Source of the DNA: Actinacidiphila epipremni
GTDB lineage: Bacteria > Actinomycetota > Actinomycetes > Streptomycetales > Streptomycetaceae
Direction of reading: 5' to 3'
DNA: 64,000 bases
Assembly: GCF_012034175.1 (NCBI RefSeq)
Contig: NZ_JAATEJ010000002.1
Span: 186,001-250,000, forward strand
A model generated the notes under the pieces. The model had not been told where the DNA came from. It searched no databases and saw only the letters and a program-made list of their open reading frames with translations. Both the position numbers and the translations under genes were made by a program. Below are positions 17,314 through 26,589 of the stretch, one piece after another. Each line of letters opens with the position of its first letter. Position 1 is the first letter of the stretch.

Positions 17314-18333
17314 TTAGGGGCCGGAGGCGTCTGCCGGACAGTTCTGGTGGGCCGGTGCGGCGCGGTGCAGTGTCGCGAGCATGGCGGACACTGCCGCGGT
17401 GACCGGGGTGGTGTGGGACTTGCGTTCCGCCCAGCGCCAGTCGCCGTCCGGGTTGACCTCCAGGAAAACCGGGGTTCCTGCGCGGAGCAGGAAGTCGAAG
17501 GCGCCGTAGTGGAGCGACATCGCCGTGGCTAGGCGGGTGGTGGCCTCGGCCACCGACGGGGGCGGGAGCACGGGGCTGACGTCCACGGTGTCGGGCGCCA
17601 GCCAGAGTGCGGCGGCCGAGCCCTTGTCGATGCGGAACGCGTGGAGCTGCCCGGCGACGTAATAGACCCTCAGCTCCGCCTCGTGTTCCACGTACTCCTG
17701 CACGATGACCGGTGGCCCCAGGCCGGTGGACGGCGTGTGCTGTTCGACGACGACGGGGAACACCCCGCGCAGTCGCCCGGGTTCCGACTCGACGAAGTGC
17801 CTGTGCGCGGCCTTGACCACCAGCCGCCGGCAGCCGAATTCCGCGAAGGCGCGGTACGGGTCGGTGGTCACCAATGTGCGTGGCACCGCCACCCCGTGGC
17901 GCCGGGCGAACTCCAGCTGAGCCAGCGGCGCCGGTGCGGAAGCAAGCAGGCTCGTCCCTGAGATGCCGGCCAGCGAGACCGCTGCCGCCTGCCAGGACTC
18001 CCGTTGGAAGGCAATCTGCGCGGGGTCCCCCGTGCCCTCGATCGCGGTGGGGGCGAAGTGCCTGATCCAGGTCACGGTCGGCGTCAGCCGGCGCCCGTGC
18101 AGACGGGCCGCACGCTGCTGCGGATCCACCGTGAGGCCGCTGTCCGCGAGTTCGTCGGCGTTCAGCCGCGCCGTCCGGATCCCCACGCCGGCGAGCAGGC
18201 TCTCCACCGCGTCGAGGTCCGCATCGCAGGCCCGGCTGAGCAGGACGACGGCGGGCTCGGCCCGTGGCCGTACGTCAAGGGTGTGGTCGGGGGATGTGAG
18301 CTGGGAGAGGAAGTCCGGGGGGCCGTCAGCCAT
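17314..18333 (-). CDS. ATP-grasp ligase, MvdD/TgmB-like (RiPP maturase candidate)
   Basis: A 339-residue ATP-grasp enzyme. The N-terminal domain (VVLLSRACDADLDAVESLL) precedes the ATP-grasp fold: RRLVVKAAH (nucleotide Lys), VIVQEYVEHEAELRVYYV, then the metal-binding FLEVNPDGDWRWAE near residue 290. The order and the final EVNPDGDW motif match graspetide-type ligases (MvdC/MvdD, TgmB), which join Asp/Glu side chains to Thr/Ser/Lys within precursor peptides. This is the last gene of the RiPP-like operon; its start overlaps the GAF gene stop by 8 bp. A possible substrate is the Glu-rich 46-residue peptide at 28822-28962. The call as ATP-grasp is firm; the peptide role is inferred from motif and context. 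Confidence 0.8.
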   Translation of the reverse strand: MADGPPDFLSQLTSPDHTLDVRPRAEPAVVLLSRACDADLDAVESLLAGVGIRTARLNADELADSGLTVDPQQRAARLHGRRLTPTVTWIRHFAPTAIEGTGDPAQIAFQRESWQAAAVSLAGISGTSLLASAPAPLAQLEFARRHGVAVPRTLVTTDPYRAFAEFGCRRLVVKAAHRHFVESEPGRLRGVFPVVVEQHTPSTGLGPPVIVQEYVEHEAELRVYYVAGQLHAFRIDKGSAAALWLAPDTVDVSPVLPPPSVAEATTRLATAMSLHYGAFDFLLRAGTPVFLEVNPDGDWRWAERKSHTTPVTAAVSAMLATLHRAAPAHQNCPADASGP

Positions 18334-18994
18334 CGCCGTCGGCGAGCGTGTCGGCGAGCAGGTCGTCGGCCATCATCAGCAACCGGGTGACCGTCGCGCC
18401 CACCTTCTCGTCGGCCCGCGGCAGCCGTTCCGCCACTCGTTGCAGCAGGGGTGACAGATCGTGCCCGGTCCTCGGCGCGGCGGCTCGCTCCGCCTCGCTC
18501 CTGCGGAGCTGGACGATCACCTCCAGTACGGTGGCCATCTCGATCGCAAGCAGGCCGAGGGAGGCCATGTCCCCGAGGTCGGAGCGCGGGCGGCTGTCCC
18601 GGTCCAGTATCTCCAGCACTCCGATGCAGTCGCCGTCGCAGATCAGCGGCGCGGCCATGATGCTGCGCGGCACATAGCCGGTGGATTCCGCTGCGTCACG
18701 GGCGAACTGGGGGTTGTCCGTGACGTCGTCCACCACCAGCGGCTGCCCGGACACCATCACCCACCCGGCGATCCCGGTACCACCGGGGAAACGTGAGCCC
18801 AGCAGGTGGCGCTCGCCCTCGCCCGCCACAGCCTCGAAGACCAGGTCCCCGCTGGCCGGGTCCACCAGCATCACGGAGGTGGCCGCCGCGCCGAAGACGC
18901 TGCGGGCGACTTCCACGATGGACTGCAGCAGTCTGCGCTGCGGGATACCCGCGCTTTCCAGCACATCAGTCGACACGCGCGCCTCCATCTCCAT
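18326..18994 (-). CDS. GAF-domain sensor protein
   Basis: 222 residues with one GAF domain (about 25-165): TSVMLVDPASGDLVFEAV, GTGIAGWVMVSGQPLVVDDV and SIMAAPLICDGDCIGVLEI are typical GAF strands. A short helical C-terminus (RRSEAERAAAP onwards) could dimerise. There is no kinase, cyclase or phosphatase output domain, so it probably senses a small ligand or binds the neighbouring cyclase-type regulator. The start overlaps the protease gene end by 29 bp if the first ATG is used; an in-frame GTG at 18976 gives less overlap. It is part of the coupled operon, between protease and ATP-grasp. Confidence 0.8.
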   Translation of the reverse strand: MEMEARVSTDVLESAGIPQRRLLQSIVEVARSVFGAAATSVMLVDPASGDLVFEAVAGEGERHLLGSRFPGGTGIAGWVMVSGQPLVVDDVTDNPQFARDAAESTGYVPRSIMAAPLICDGDCIGVLEILDRDSRPRSDLGDMASLGLLAIEMATVLEVIVQLRRSEAERAAAPRTGHDLSPLLQRVAERLPRADEKVGATVTRLLMMADDLLADTLADGDG

Positions 18995-19850
18995 CGGGTA
19001 CGGCTACGTTCTCGGCGGCCAGGTAGAGGACGGACTTCAGCTGGAACGGGGTGAGCCAGCGGTGTTTGCTGAGGATCAGCGCGCAGATGCCGGCGATGTG
19101 CGGGGTCGCGAAGCTGTTCCCTGTGGTGAGGATCCGCCGGCCACCGAGTCCGGCGACCGGCACCCGGACACCGCGGGCGTAGAACTCGACCGGTGGCGCG
19201 GGGTTGTAGTAGTACGTCATCGGGTCGGGGTTGTCGTGGCTGGCGACGGAGATGACCGAGGGGAAGCGCCACGGGTAGCTGTGCACGGGCATGTTGTGGG
19301 CGGAGGCGACGATCACACAGCGCCGGAAGTAGGCGGAGTCCGCGAGGTCGCGCAGGGCGGCGCGGAAGTCGGTCCGGGTGGTCGACAGGCTCATGTTGAT
19401 GACGTCGAAGCCCTGCTCGACGGCCCAGCCAAGACCGGTCAGCAGGGCGGCGCCGCTGCCGGTCTTGCCGCTGGACAGCACGCGTACGGAGGTGAGCAGG
19501 GCGGCGGGGGCCACGGAGCGGATCACGCTCGCGCAGGCTGTGCCGTGCCCCGCGTTGTCCACCGGGTCCGTCGGTACGACCTTGAGGCCGCCGTCCTCGT
19601 CGGCGATCACGTCCACGGCGCCGTCCAGGCCGCCGACCAGGGGATGGTCGGCCTCGACGCCGCTGTCGAGCAGGCACACCCGGATCCCGGAGCCGTTCGC
19701 GCCGCCCCAGGCCCAGTCGGGGGTGACCGTCCCGAGGGGGCTGACGTCGAACCGTTCCTCCGGCATCGCGGAGGCGGGCATGCTCCATGCCGGGACGCCC
19801 GGGAAGTGATCGCGCGGCGGCCTGCGCCACGGTGTGCCGGTGTCAGTCAA
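18966..19850 (-). CDS. Subtilisin-like serine protease (S8), no signal peptide
   Basis: 294 residues from a TTG start overlapping the upstream stop by 8 bp, with GAAGG 5 bases ahead. The subtilase triad is complete: D62 (CLLDSGVEADH), H102 (AGHGTACAS) and S246 (GNSFATPHIAG); the oxyanion-site region is VIVASAHNMP, with His where subtilisins usually have Gly. There is no signal peptide or pro-domain, so it should act inside the cell. In RiPP clusters such proteases remove leader peptides or process the product near the exporter. Position in the operon supports a maturation role; the cleavage site is unknown. Confidence 0.88.
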   Translation of the reverse strand: MTDTGTPWRRPPRDHFPGVPAWSMPASAMPEERFDVSPLGTVTPDWAWGGANGSGIRVCLLDSGVEADHPLVGGLDGAVDVIADEDGGLKVVPTDPVDNAGHGTACASVIRSVAPAALLTSVRVLSSGKTGSGAALLTGLGWAVEQGFDVINMSLSTTRTDFRAALRDLADSAYFRRCVIVASAHNMPVHSYPWRFPSVISVASHDNPDPMTYYYNPAPPVEFYARGVRVPVAGLGGRRILTTGNSFATPHIAGICALILSKHRWLTPFQLKSVLYLAAENVAVPDGDGGARVD

Positions 19851-22800
19851 CGATGCCTTCTTCCTTCCTGGCGGTGAGCCAGTCCCGCACCCGGGCCGCC
19901 GGCAGCGCGGCGCCCTTCGCCTCGAACTTCGCCAGGGCGGTGGCGGCTTCCTCGGTTGCCCGGCCGGTCGCGCCGGCGGCCCGCAGGACGATCGCCAGGT
20001 CGAAGAACGTCTCACCGGCCAGGGCGAGGTCGTCCGAGCGGGCGGCGAGGGCGCAGGCGGCGGTTGCTTCGGCGAGGGCGTCGTCGTGGGCGCCCCGGGC
20101 CGAGGCGATCCGGGCGCGCAGCGCGGCGAAGGCGATCCGCGTACGGGGGCCCGGGGCCACGTCGCCGGTGCCCGCCCCCTCCGTGCCCAAGGTGCCCGCC
20201 CCCTCCGTGCCCCCGGTGCCCGCCCGGTCGAGGGCGCCCGCCGCGGCGGCGAGCTTGCCCTGGGCGAAGAGTTCCCTGGCTATCGCGATCTCCGTGCCCC
20301 TGGTGTCGGGGGCCTTCTCCGCCGAGCGGAGCACGTCCAGGCTCTGCCGGTAGCGGGCCTCCGCCACCTCGTGCTCCCCGGCGAGCGACGCCACGTAGCC
20401 GGAGGCGTCCAGCACCACCGCATCGGCCAGGTCGAGATGGACGTCCCTTGCGTACCCGAGGGCCTCGGCCAGTGTGCTCCTGGCCCCGGTGATGTCCCCG
20501 CCGAGTGCCTGCAGCCGCGCCCGCGTCACCAGGACGGGCATCAGCAGCACCCGCGCGGCTGCGAACCGTTCGGAGAGCAGGGTGCACAGCTCAAGCCCGG
20601 CGGCAACGGGTGTCGGCGACCACTGCGCCAGCTCGCAGCGGGCGCACAGCAGCAGGTCCTGCTGGTAGCCGTCGTTCAGCGCCCGCGCCCGGTCCAGTCC
20701 GCGGCCGATCAGCTTCTCCGCCGAGGCCGCGCGCTCTGCGGTGAGTTCGACGTACGCCTGGAGCTGGTGCAGCCGGCACCAGCTGAGGTCGTCCCCGGGG
20801 TCGAGTCCCGCGGCGATCTCCGCCGTCTGCTCTGCCACCACCGCGGGCGGGGTGAGGCCGAGCCGGAGCGCGACGATCCCGCGCTGGATCGCGCGGGTGG
20901 CCGCGGCGGCGGGGTCGTCCGGCTGAGCGGCTTCCGCGGCGGCGAGGGCACTGTGACAGCACTGCTCGTCCTGGAGCCAGATGCCGGCGTCGCAGATGTT
21001 CAGGGCCAGCGGGGTGTGACGGCGATCACCGGGCGCCAGCAACTCCCGTCCACGTCCCAGCAGTTGGATTGCAGCCGGGAGGTCCTTGCGGGCGAGCGCG
21101 CTCATCCCCTCCCGGATCAGCGTGTCCGCGGCGACCCCGGCAAGGCGCGGCAGGCGCCGGTCGCCGGGCCGCAGCTGCCAGCGCAGTTCCCGGGTGGCCT
21201 CGACATGGACCGCCACCGCCATCGCGTCCGGCGGCTGCTCGTCGGCGAGCTGGTCGGCCAGAAAGCCGTGCCACTGCTCGCGGCGGCTCTTGGGAATGAA
21301 CTCGTACGCCGTGTCGCGCAGCAGGGTCTGCGTGAACCGGATGGTCCCGGCCGACCCGCGTTCGAAGATCCGCCGCCGGGTGAGCCGCGCCAGGTAGCCG
21401 TCTGTCGCGGCGTCGTCGATCCCGTCCGTGCCGGCCATCGCCCGGAGCAGTTCCGGGGTGAACTCGCGGCCGATCACGCCGGCCATCTCCAGCAGGGTGC
21501 GCTCGGTGCCGGGCAGCTGGTCCAGCCGTGCGCCCAGCATCGCCTGGGTGGTGGGCGGGATATGGGTGCTGGGGCTGGTCTCGGCGAAGACGTCCAGGAG
21601 CTGCTCGGCGAAGAGCGGGTTGCCGTCGCAGAGGGCGACGACGCGGCGCAGCAGGTCCGGTCGGTCACGGAGGTACGGATCGTTGCGCGGTGCCAGTCGG
21701 TCGGCCAGCTCCGCCGTCTCCTCGTCCGTCAGCGGCCCGAGTTCCAGCGTCGTGGCCCGCGCGTTTCTGCCGCCCCAGGAACTGCGGAGGTCGAGCAGTT
21801 CGTGGCGGGCCACGCAGAGCAGCAGGACCGGGACGTCCTGCAGCCAGGTCGCGATGTCGTCGATGAGGTCGAGGAGGGTGGGCTCGGCCCAGTGGAGGTC
21901 CTCCCAGATCATGATCACGGGCTTCTCGCGGCCGAGGACCTTCAGCAGGTGCCGGACCGCGCAGGCGATGTCCTCGACGCCGACGTGGCCGGGCCGGCCG
22001 TCGTGGCCGGTGCTGTTCCCGTCTCCGCCGTCCCGGCCGGGGATCGCCCTGAGGGCGCGCACCACCAGGTTCTGCGCCGCCCCGCGGCCCCCGCCGGAAT
22101 CCGCCTCCACCAGCCGGACCAGCTCCGGCCATCCGCCGGGAAAGGACCCCAGTATCTCGGCCAGCGGCTGGTAGGTGATGCCCCTCCCGTACGGCGAGCA
22201 GTGCCCGGTGAGTACGGTCGCCGCGCCTTCCGGCAGGTCGGCGAGGAACTGCCGTACGAGCCGCGACTTGCCGATCCCGGGCTCGCCGACGACCGTCGCG
22301 AGGCACACGTGCCGGTGCTGCCGTACCCGCCGGAACCGGTGCTCCAGCTCCTCCCGCTCGTCGTCCCGGCCGATGAACGGGACCGCCGGCAGGGGGTTGT
22401 CCTCGGCCGGCGACCGGTCGGTGATCCGCCAGGCCGGCACCGCACGGGCCTTCCCTTTCAGCCGCAGCGGCGCGACCGGCTCGACGCCGATGCGCCCCCG
22501 CACCACGGCCGCGGTGTCGGCGCAGAGCAGCACCTCGCCCGGCTGGGCGGCCGTCTGCAACCTGCTGGCGGTGTTGACCGAATCCCCGATCACCCGGAAT
22601 TCGTCTCCCACGGTCGATACCACCACGACGTCACCCGTGCAGATCCCGGCCCGCGCCTGGAGCCGCACCCCGTAGTCGGCGCTGAGTTCCGCGCTGAGCC
22701 CTTCGAGCGCCGCGAGTGCTTCGGTGGCCGCCCGCGCTGCGCGCAGCGTGTCGTCCTCGTGTGCCACGGTGGCGCCGAAAGCGGCGAGGATCGCGTCGCC

Positions 22801-23055
22801 GATGAACTTCTCCACCGCCCCGCCGTGCTCTGCGATGCACGCCCCGCAGCTGGCGAAGTACCGGTCCATGACCTGCCGCAGCGGCTCGGGGTCCAGCCGC
22901 TCCGCGAGAGCCGTCGAGCCGACGAGGTCCATGAAGAGCATGGACACCCGTTTACGGGTCTCCCGCCGTGGCGCGTCAACGGCCAGCGACGCCCCGCAGC
23001 CGGCGCAGAAGCGGTCGGAGTCGGCAGGGGTGCGCCCGCAGGCGGCGCAGTTCAC
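19843..23055 (-). CDS. Class III adenylate/guanylate cyclase-AAA ATPase-TPR regulator
   Basis: 1070 residues. It starts with a double zinc ribbon (CAACG...CAGCG), followed by a class III nucleotide cyclase domain (VSMLFMDLVGSTALAERL, then EKFIGDAILAAFG and VIGDSVNTASRL, residues about 35-200), an AAA/ORC-type ATPase with Walker A GEPGIGKSRL near 245 and Walker B MIWEDLHW near 375, and a long TPR-like helical C-terminus. Metal-binding Asp residues of the cyclase (MDLVGS, GDAILA) are present. Such proteins are large signal-responsive ATPases; some make cAMP, others only bind nucleotides. The GTG start overlaps the exporter stop by 4 bp. A run of short acidic/Gly repeats (GTGGTEGAGTLGTEGAG) occurs near the C-terminus, encoded by a small tandem repeat at 20150-20240. 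Confidence 0.88.
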   Translation of the reverse strand: MNCAACGRTPADSDRFCAGCGASLAVDAPRRETRKRVSMLFMDLVGSTALAERLDPEPLRQVMDRYFASCGACIAEHGGAVEKFIGDAILAAFGATVAHEDDTLRAARAATEALAALEGLSAELSADYGVRLQARAGICTGDVVVVSTVGDEFRVIGDSVNTASRLQTAAQPGEVLLCADTAAVVRGRIGVEPVAPLRLKGKARAVPAWRITDRSPAEDNPLPAVPFIGRDDEREELEHRFRRVRQHRHVCLATVVGEPGIGKSRLVRQFLADLPEGAATVLTGHCSPYGRGITYQPLAEILGSFPGGWPELVRLVEADSGGGRGAAQNLVVRALRAIPGRDGGDGNSTGHDGRPGHVGVEDIACAVRHLLKVLGREKPVIMIWEDLHWAEPTLLDLIDDIATWLQDVPVLLLCVARHELLDLRSSWGGRNARATTLELGPLTDEETAELADRLAPRNDPYLRDRPDLLRRVVALCDGNPLFAEQLLDVFAETSPSTHIPPTTQAMLGARLDQLPGTERTLLEMAGVIGREFTPELLRAMAGTDGIDDAATDGYLARLTRRRIFERGSAGTIRFTQTLLRDTAYEFIPKSRREQWHGFLADQLADEQPPDAMAVAVHVEATRELRWQLRPGDRRLPRLAGVAADTLIREGMSALARKDLPAAIQLLGRGRELLAPGDRRHTPLALNICDAGIWLQDEQCCHSALAAAEAAQPDDPAAAATRAIQRGIVALRLGLTPPAVVAEQTAEIAAGLDPGDDLSWCRLHQLQAYVELTAERAASAEKLIGRGLDRARALNDGYQQDLLLCARCELAQWSPTPVAAGLELCTLLSERFAAARVLLMPVLVTRARLQALGGDITGARSTLAEALGYARDVHLDLADAVVLDASGYVASLAGEHEVAEARYRQSLDVLRSAEKAPDTRGTEIAIARELFAQGKLAAAAGALDRAGTGGTEGAGTLGTEGAGTGDVAPGPRTRIAFAALRARIASARGAHDDALAEATAACALAARSDDLALAGETFFDLAIVLRAAGATGRATEEAATALAKFEAKGAALPAARVRDWLTARKEEGIVD

Positions 23056-24482
23056 GGGCTGGCCTTCACGGCCGCCACCGGGCCGGGCGCCGGGGCCGGT
23101 GCGGCCTCGGTGTCGGGGAGGGCGATCCGGGCGTAGACACCGGCGGCCACGACGAGCACACCGGCCCCCGCGATGATGGTGTCGACGGGAGTGAAGTGCA
23201 TGCCCGCGACCGTACGGCCGAAGTGCGGGAGTCCGCCGCCGGCCAGCCAGCCCGACAGGGCTGCGGCCAGCAGCGAGGACAGCCGGGTCAGCGGGTAGAA
23301 CACGGCGACGACCCGGCCGCGGAACTCCCGGGTGGTCGCCGCGAGGAGCAGCGGGGACATCGCGGTGTTCAGCATGGTGAGCGGGATGGCGAATGCCAGC
23401 ATCAGGGCGAGGCCGGCGACGACGTTGTCCTGCCGCGAGTAGACGAACAGCAGCGTGCCGGTGATCAGCAGGCCGATCCAGGTGGTCCGGCGGGCGCCGA
23501 TCAGCTTCACCGCCCGGCCCGCGCCGAGCGCACCGGCGATGCCGCCGAAGCCCATGGCCATGCCGAAGTAGCCGAACTGCTCGGCGGAGCCGTGCAGGTT
23601 CCCGGTGACGAAGAAGACGTTCAGCGTGCTGAGGGCGCCCATCCCGAGCTGCCCGATGACAGCCAGCATCAGCAGCGCGACGAGGAACCTGCTGCGGGCG
23701 AAGAAGCTCAGCCCGGCCCGGAACTCGGTCAGCAGGCCGGTACGTTTCCTGCCTTTCCCCGCGCCGGGGGCAGCGGCAGGCTCCGGGACGTCCGTGGCCC
23801 CCGGCTCCCCCTCCGGCGCGGACACGGCCACCGGTTCCGGCACGGGCGCCGGTTCGGGCACGGGCGCCGCCGGAATGTCCACCGACCGGATCGCGATGTA
23901 CGACACGAGATACGACACCGCATTGAGCAGCAGCGCCCACTCCAGCCCCACGGTGAAGAGCAGCGGCGCGGCCAGCGGCGGCCCTATGATCCACGCGGTC
24001 TGGGCCGTCGCCTGCGCGATGCCCGCCGCACGGGCTCGGTCGGCCTCCCCGTTCACCATGTCCGCGATGACCGCGAAACGCGCCGGGGTGAAGAACTGCC
24101 CCGTCGAGTTGAGCACCAGCACCGCCACGTAGATCAGCGTCAGCCACACGGCGACCGGCATCGCGTGGACCGGCAGCAGCGACACCGCGGTCAGCATCGC
24201 CACGATCGTCCCACGGAGCACCTCGGTGCCGAGCATGGTGGCGCGCTTGTTCCAGCGATCGACGAAGACGCCCGCGACGGGCCCGACGAACAGCATCGCG
24301 GCACCGCCGGCCAGCAGCACCCCGCTGACCGCCTGCGGCGCCCACGATTCGCCCTTGGCCAGCACCGTGGCCACCCACAGCACCAGGGTCGTGCTGAACA
24401 CCGCGTCGCCGACGGTCGACACGGCCTGCCCGAACCACAGCCGGGTGTAGCTGGGACTGATCAGTACCAGCCGCGCCCTCAT
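23052..24482 (-). CDS. MFS exporter of the RiPP-like operon
   Basis: 476 residues, about 12 transmembrane segments, in the EntS/MdtH-like branch of the major facilitator superfamily: YTRLWFGQAVSTVGDAVF at the N-terminus and FFTPARFAVIADMV in helix 4-5 are typical. A Pro/Ala/Glu-rich cytoplasmic loop (about 205-245) divides the two halves. The ATG at 24482 overlaps the DUF6895 stop (ATGA), and the gene overlaps the next by 4 bp, so expression is tied to the maturation genes. The probable job is product export or self-protection; the substrate is inferred from context only. Confidence 0.88.
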   Translation of the reverse strand: MRARLVLISPSYTRLWFGQAVSTVGDAVFSTTLVLWVATVLAKGESWAPQAVSGVLLAGGAAMLFVGPVAGVFVDRWNKRATMLGTEVLRGTIVAMLTAVSLLPVHAMPVAVWLTLIYVAVLVLNSTGQFFTPARFAVIADMVNGEADRARAAGIAQATAQTAWIIGPPLAAPLLFTVGLEWALLLNAVSYLVSYIAIRSVDIPAAPVPEPAPVPEPVAVSAPEGEPGATDVPEPAAAPGAGKGRKRTGLLTEFRAGLSFFARSRFLVALLMLAVIGQLGMGALSTLNVFFVTGNLHGSAEQFGYFGMAMGFGGIAGALGAGRAVKLIGARRTTWIGLLITGTLLFVYSRQDNVVAGLALMLAFAIPLTMLNTAMSPLLLAATTREFRGRVVAVFYPLTRLSSLLAAALSGWLAGGGLPHFGRTVAGMHFTPVDTIIAGAGVLVVAAGVYARIALPDTEAAPAPAPGPVAAVKASP

Positions 24483-25381
24483 CGGACACCCACCAGGAGG
24501 GTCATCAGCGCCGTCACCAGGGTGGTGTGGTACGCCTTCGCGAAGAAGAGAGGGCCTGACGCGTCGTCCCGGTCGGCAGCCGTACGTCCGGGAAGTGCCC
24601 CGCTGGGCAGCTGGGCGCGGGCCAGACAGCGCACCGCCGCAGCGCCCACGGCGGTGTCGAGCGGTGTGCCGCCCAGGCAGTGCCGGGCGGTGACCAGCTC
24701 CGCGGCCAGGTCCCACCAGTCGTGCCGGACGCAGTGCGCCAACTGCCGGTCGAGCAGGTCCGCCGCGGCTGTCAGGGCGTCAGGGGTCAGTCCCGGGGCG
24801 GTGCGGCCGAAGTCGGTGAGGTACGACGCGGAGTGGGTCAGCGCGTACGCCCGGGGGACCGTGACCGGGGGCTCCGGCGGCTGTCCCGCGGGGGCGGCCG
24901 GCAGCGTGACGAGTACGTTCTTCTCGACGAGGTCCTCGTACGGCTCGATCGTGTGGCGAACCCCCGCCTTGTCCGCGTAGAAGCGCAGCTCCAGCCGGTG
25001 GTACGGCAGCCACCTCTCCGGCGGCAGGTCCTCGGCTGTCGGCGGCGCACCGCCGGCCCAGGGGTCCACCCCGTGCGGTGCCAGGGCGGCAGCCACCAGG
25101 CGGTAGGCGGCGGCGGCCTCGGGCTCGGCGGTGAGCAGGCCCAGGAAGCCGGGATGCTGCCATACCCGGCGCAGCAGGGCGTTCGCCTTGTCCAGCCGGG
25201 CGTCCTGACCGTCGTGCCGGGACCAGCAGTGGCACAGCAGCGCCAGCTCCAGCGGGGCCTTCGCCCGGCGGAGGCCGGGAGTGCGGGGGTCGGCCTCGAA
25301 CGGGTCGAAGGAGTCCAGGTTCTCGGCCAGCCACCCCAGGGTGCCCGCGGCCAGCTGTTTCAGATCCGCCTCGACACTCAC
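24479..25381 (-). CDS. DUF6895-like protein
   Basis: 300 residues, helical and soluble. It shares blocks with the C-terminal half of the glycosyltransferase fusion encoded two genes upstream: THSASYLTDFG here against AHTAFYLTDFG there, WDLA..LV.A.HCLGG in both, then a QLPSGALPGRTA / QTADGAIPGRTA motif and TTLVTA at the end. The Q-x-x-G-x-x-P-G pattern recalls α/α-toroid folds such as terpene cyclases or glycoside hydrolases, but no Asp-rich catalytic motif is visible. From memory the best family name is DUF6895, known from actinobacterial gene clusters; function unknown. It sits between the radical SAM and exporter genes with 4-bp overlaps at both ends. Confidence 0.75.
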   Translation of the reverse strand: MSVEADLKQLAAGTLGWLAENLDSFDPFEADPRTPGLRRAKAPLELALLCHCWSRHDGQDARLDKANALLRRVWQHPGFLGLLTAEPEAAAAYRLVAAALAPHGVDPWAGGAPPTAEDLPPERWLPYHRLELRFYADKAGVRHTIEPYEDLVEKNVLVTLPAAPAGQPPEPPVTVPRAYALTHSASYLTDFGRTAPGLTPDALTAAADLLDRQLAHCVRHDWWDLAAELVTARHCLGGTPLDTAVGAAAVRCLARAQLPSGALPGRTAADRDDASGPLFFAKAYHTTLVTALMTLLVGVR

Positions 25382-26589
25382 AGGCGCCCCGTCTCGTCCA
25401 GGTGGTCGAGCAGCGCCGCGTCCACGGCGTCACGGAACGCCGCACGGGTCCGCTCGTTCTCGTTCTGCCGGTAGAGATCCTGGCAGCCGACCCAGCGCTC
25501 CCGGGTCACGGTGTCCGGCAGATAGCCCCCGGTCACGGTGCCGACCTCCCAGTCGGACCGTCCTGCGGTCTCCCAGCAGCTCGCCAGCGTGCCGTCGGCG
25601 CTGACCACCGCGCCGTACCGCCCGTCGCGGTAACCGCAGGTGGCGCACGGTCGGCGGGCCTGCGGCCGGGACACCCGGAAGCCGAGTTCGAGCGCTCTGC
25701 GCTGCCAGCGGCCGAAACGTGCCGACAGCTCGCCGGTGTAGAGCAGCTCGTTGGTGAAGCCGACGCCGACGTCACCGACCGGGGCGAAGTACAGCGTGCA
25801 ACGGGAGGTGTCGAGCTCTGCGGCGAGCCGGTCGGTCAGTGTGTCGATGCCACCGAGCGTCTCCTGGGAGACGTTCACCCGCAGGGTCCAGCTGATCGTG
25901 GTGTCCTCGCAGGCCCGCGCGATGTTGCGGACGATGGTGTCGAAGGTCCCCCCGCCCTCCGCGCGCCGGATGCGGATCCGGTCGTGGTCGGGGCGGTCGC
26001 CGTCGAAGGTGACCTGCACGTGGTCGAGCCCCAGTCCCGCGAGCTCGCCTGCCAGCCGCGGGGTGAGCAGCGTCGCGTTGGAGATCATCCAGGCGGAGGT
26101 GGGGCCGAGGGTGCCGGCGGCCCGGCGCAGCAGTTCCAGGCAGCCACGCGGGTTGAGCAGCGGTTCGCCGCCGAAGAGCATGATCCGCAGCTTTTCCAGT
26201 CCGGCCACGGCCATCTGCCGTTCGGTGAAGCCGAGGATCGACGTGATGGTCGGTGTGGTCAGCCGCGCCCGGGCGATCCGCGGTGGGCGGCTGCCGCGGT
26301 CGGGGTCCGTGTCCTGGCCGGTGTTCTGGAAGCAGTATCCGCAGCCGAGGTTGCACTGGGTGCTGGTCAGCACGGTGAGGGAGTAGACACGCGGCAGCGG
26401 GGCGCTGCCGAGCAGCCCGCGCTCGCGCAACTGCCGCTCGGTGTCCGGCCGCAGCGTGCCGCCGGCCGTCAGATGCCCGTCGCGGAGCCGGGCGACGGCG
26501 CCGTTCGGGGCGAGAAACCACCAGTTGCGGCTGCCGCGGAGGATGCGGGCGCCGCCGGTCTGTACGGGGACGGTCGGTACGGAGGTCAC
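25378..26589 (-). CDS. Radical SAM peptide-modifying enzyme with partial SPASM-like cysteines
   Basis: 403 residues from a GTG overlapping the previous stop (GTGA). The radical SAM cluster motif is CNLGCGYC near residues 78-85 (CxxxCxxC), with the SAM-binding GGEPLLN near 140. The first 60 residues (WFLAPNGAVARL...) look like the short N-terminal domain seen in RiPP radical SAM enzymes that receive a leader peptide. C-terminal cysteines (CATCGY near 315, ASCWE near 340, VGCQD near 366) form a reduced SPASM/twitch-type set that could hold one auxiliary Fe-S cluster. Such enzymes make thioether, C-C or other crosslinks on precursor peptides. The likely substrate is the Cys-containing peptide encoded at 28822-28962. 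Confidence 0.88.
   Translation of the reverse strand: MTSVPTVPVQTGGARILRGSRNWWFLAPNGAVARLRDGHLTAGGTLRPDTERQLRERGLLGSAPLPRVYSLTVLTSTQCNLGCGYCFQNTGQDTDPDRGSRPPRIARARLTTPTITSILGFTERQMAVAGLEKLRIMLFGGEPLLNPRGCLELLRRAAGTLGPTSAWMISNATLLTPRLAGELAGLGLDHVQVTFDGDRPDHDRIRIRRAEGGGTFDTIVRNIARACEDTTISWTLRVNVSQETLGGIDTLTDRLAAELDTSRCTLYFAPVGDVGVGFTNELLYTGELSARFGRWQRRALELGFRVSRPQARRPCATCGYRDGRYGAVVSADGTLASCWETAGRSDWEVGTVTGGYLPDTVTRERWVGCQDLYRQNENERTRAAFRDAVDAALLDHLDETGRL

Noticed and set aside
20150..20240. Possible short tandem repeat array or CRISPR-like structure
   Set aside because: It is an in-frame repeat coding for GTEGAG-type residues inside the cyclase-AAA protein; there are no spacers.
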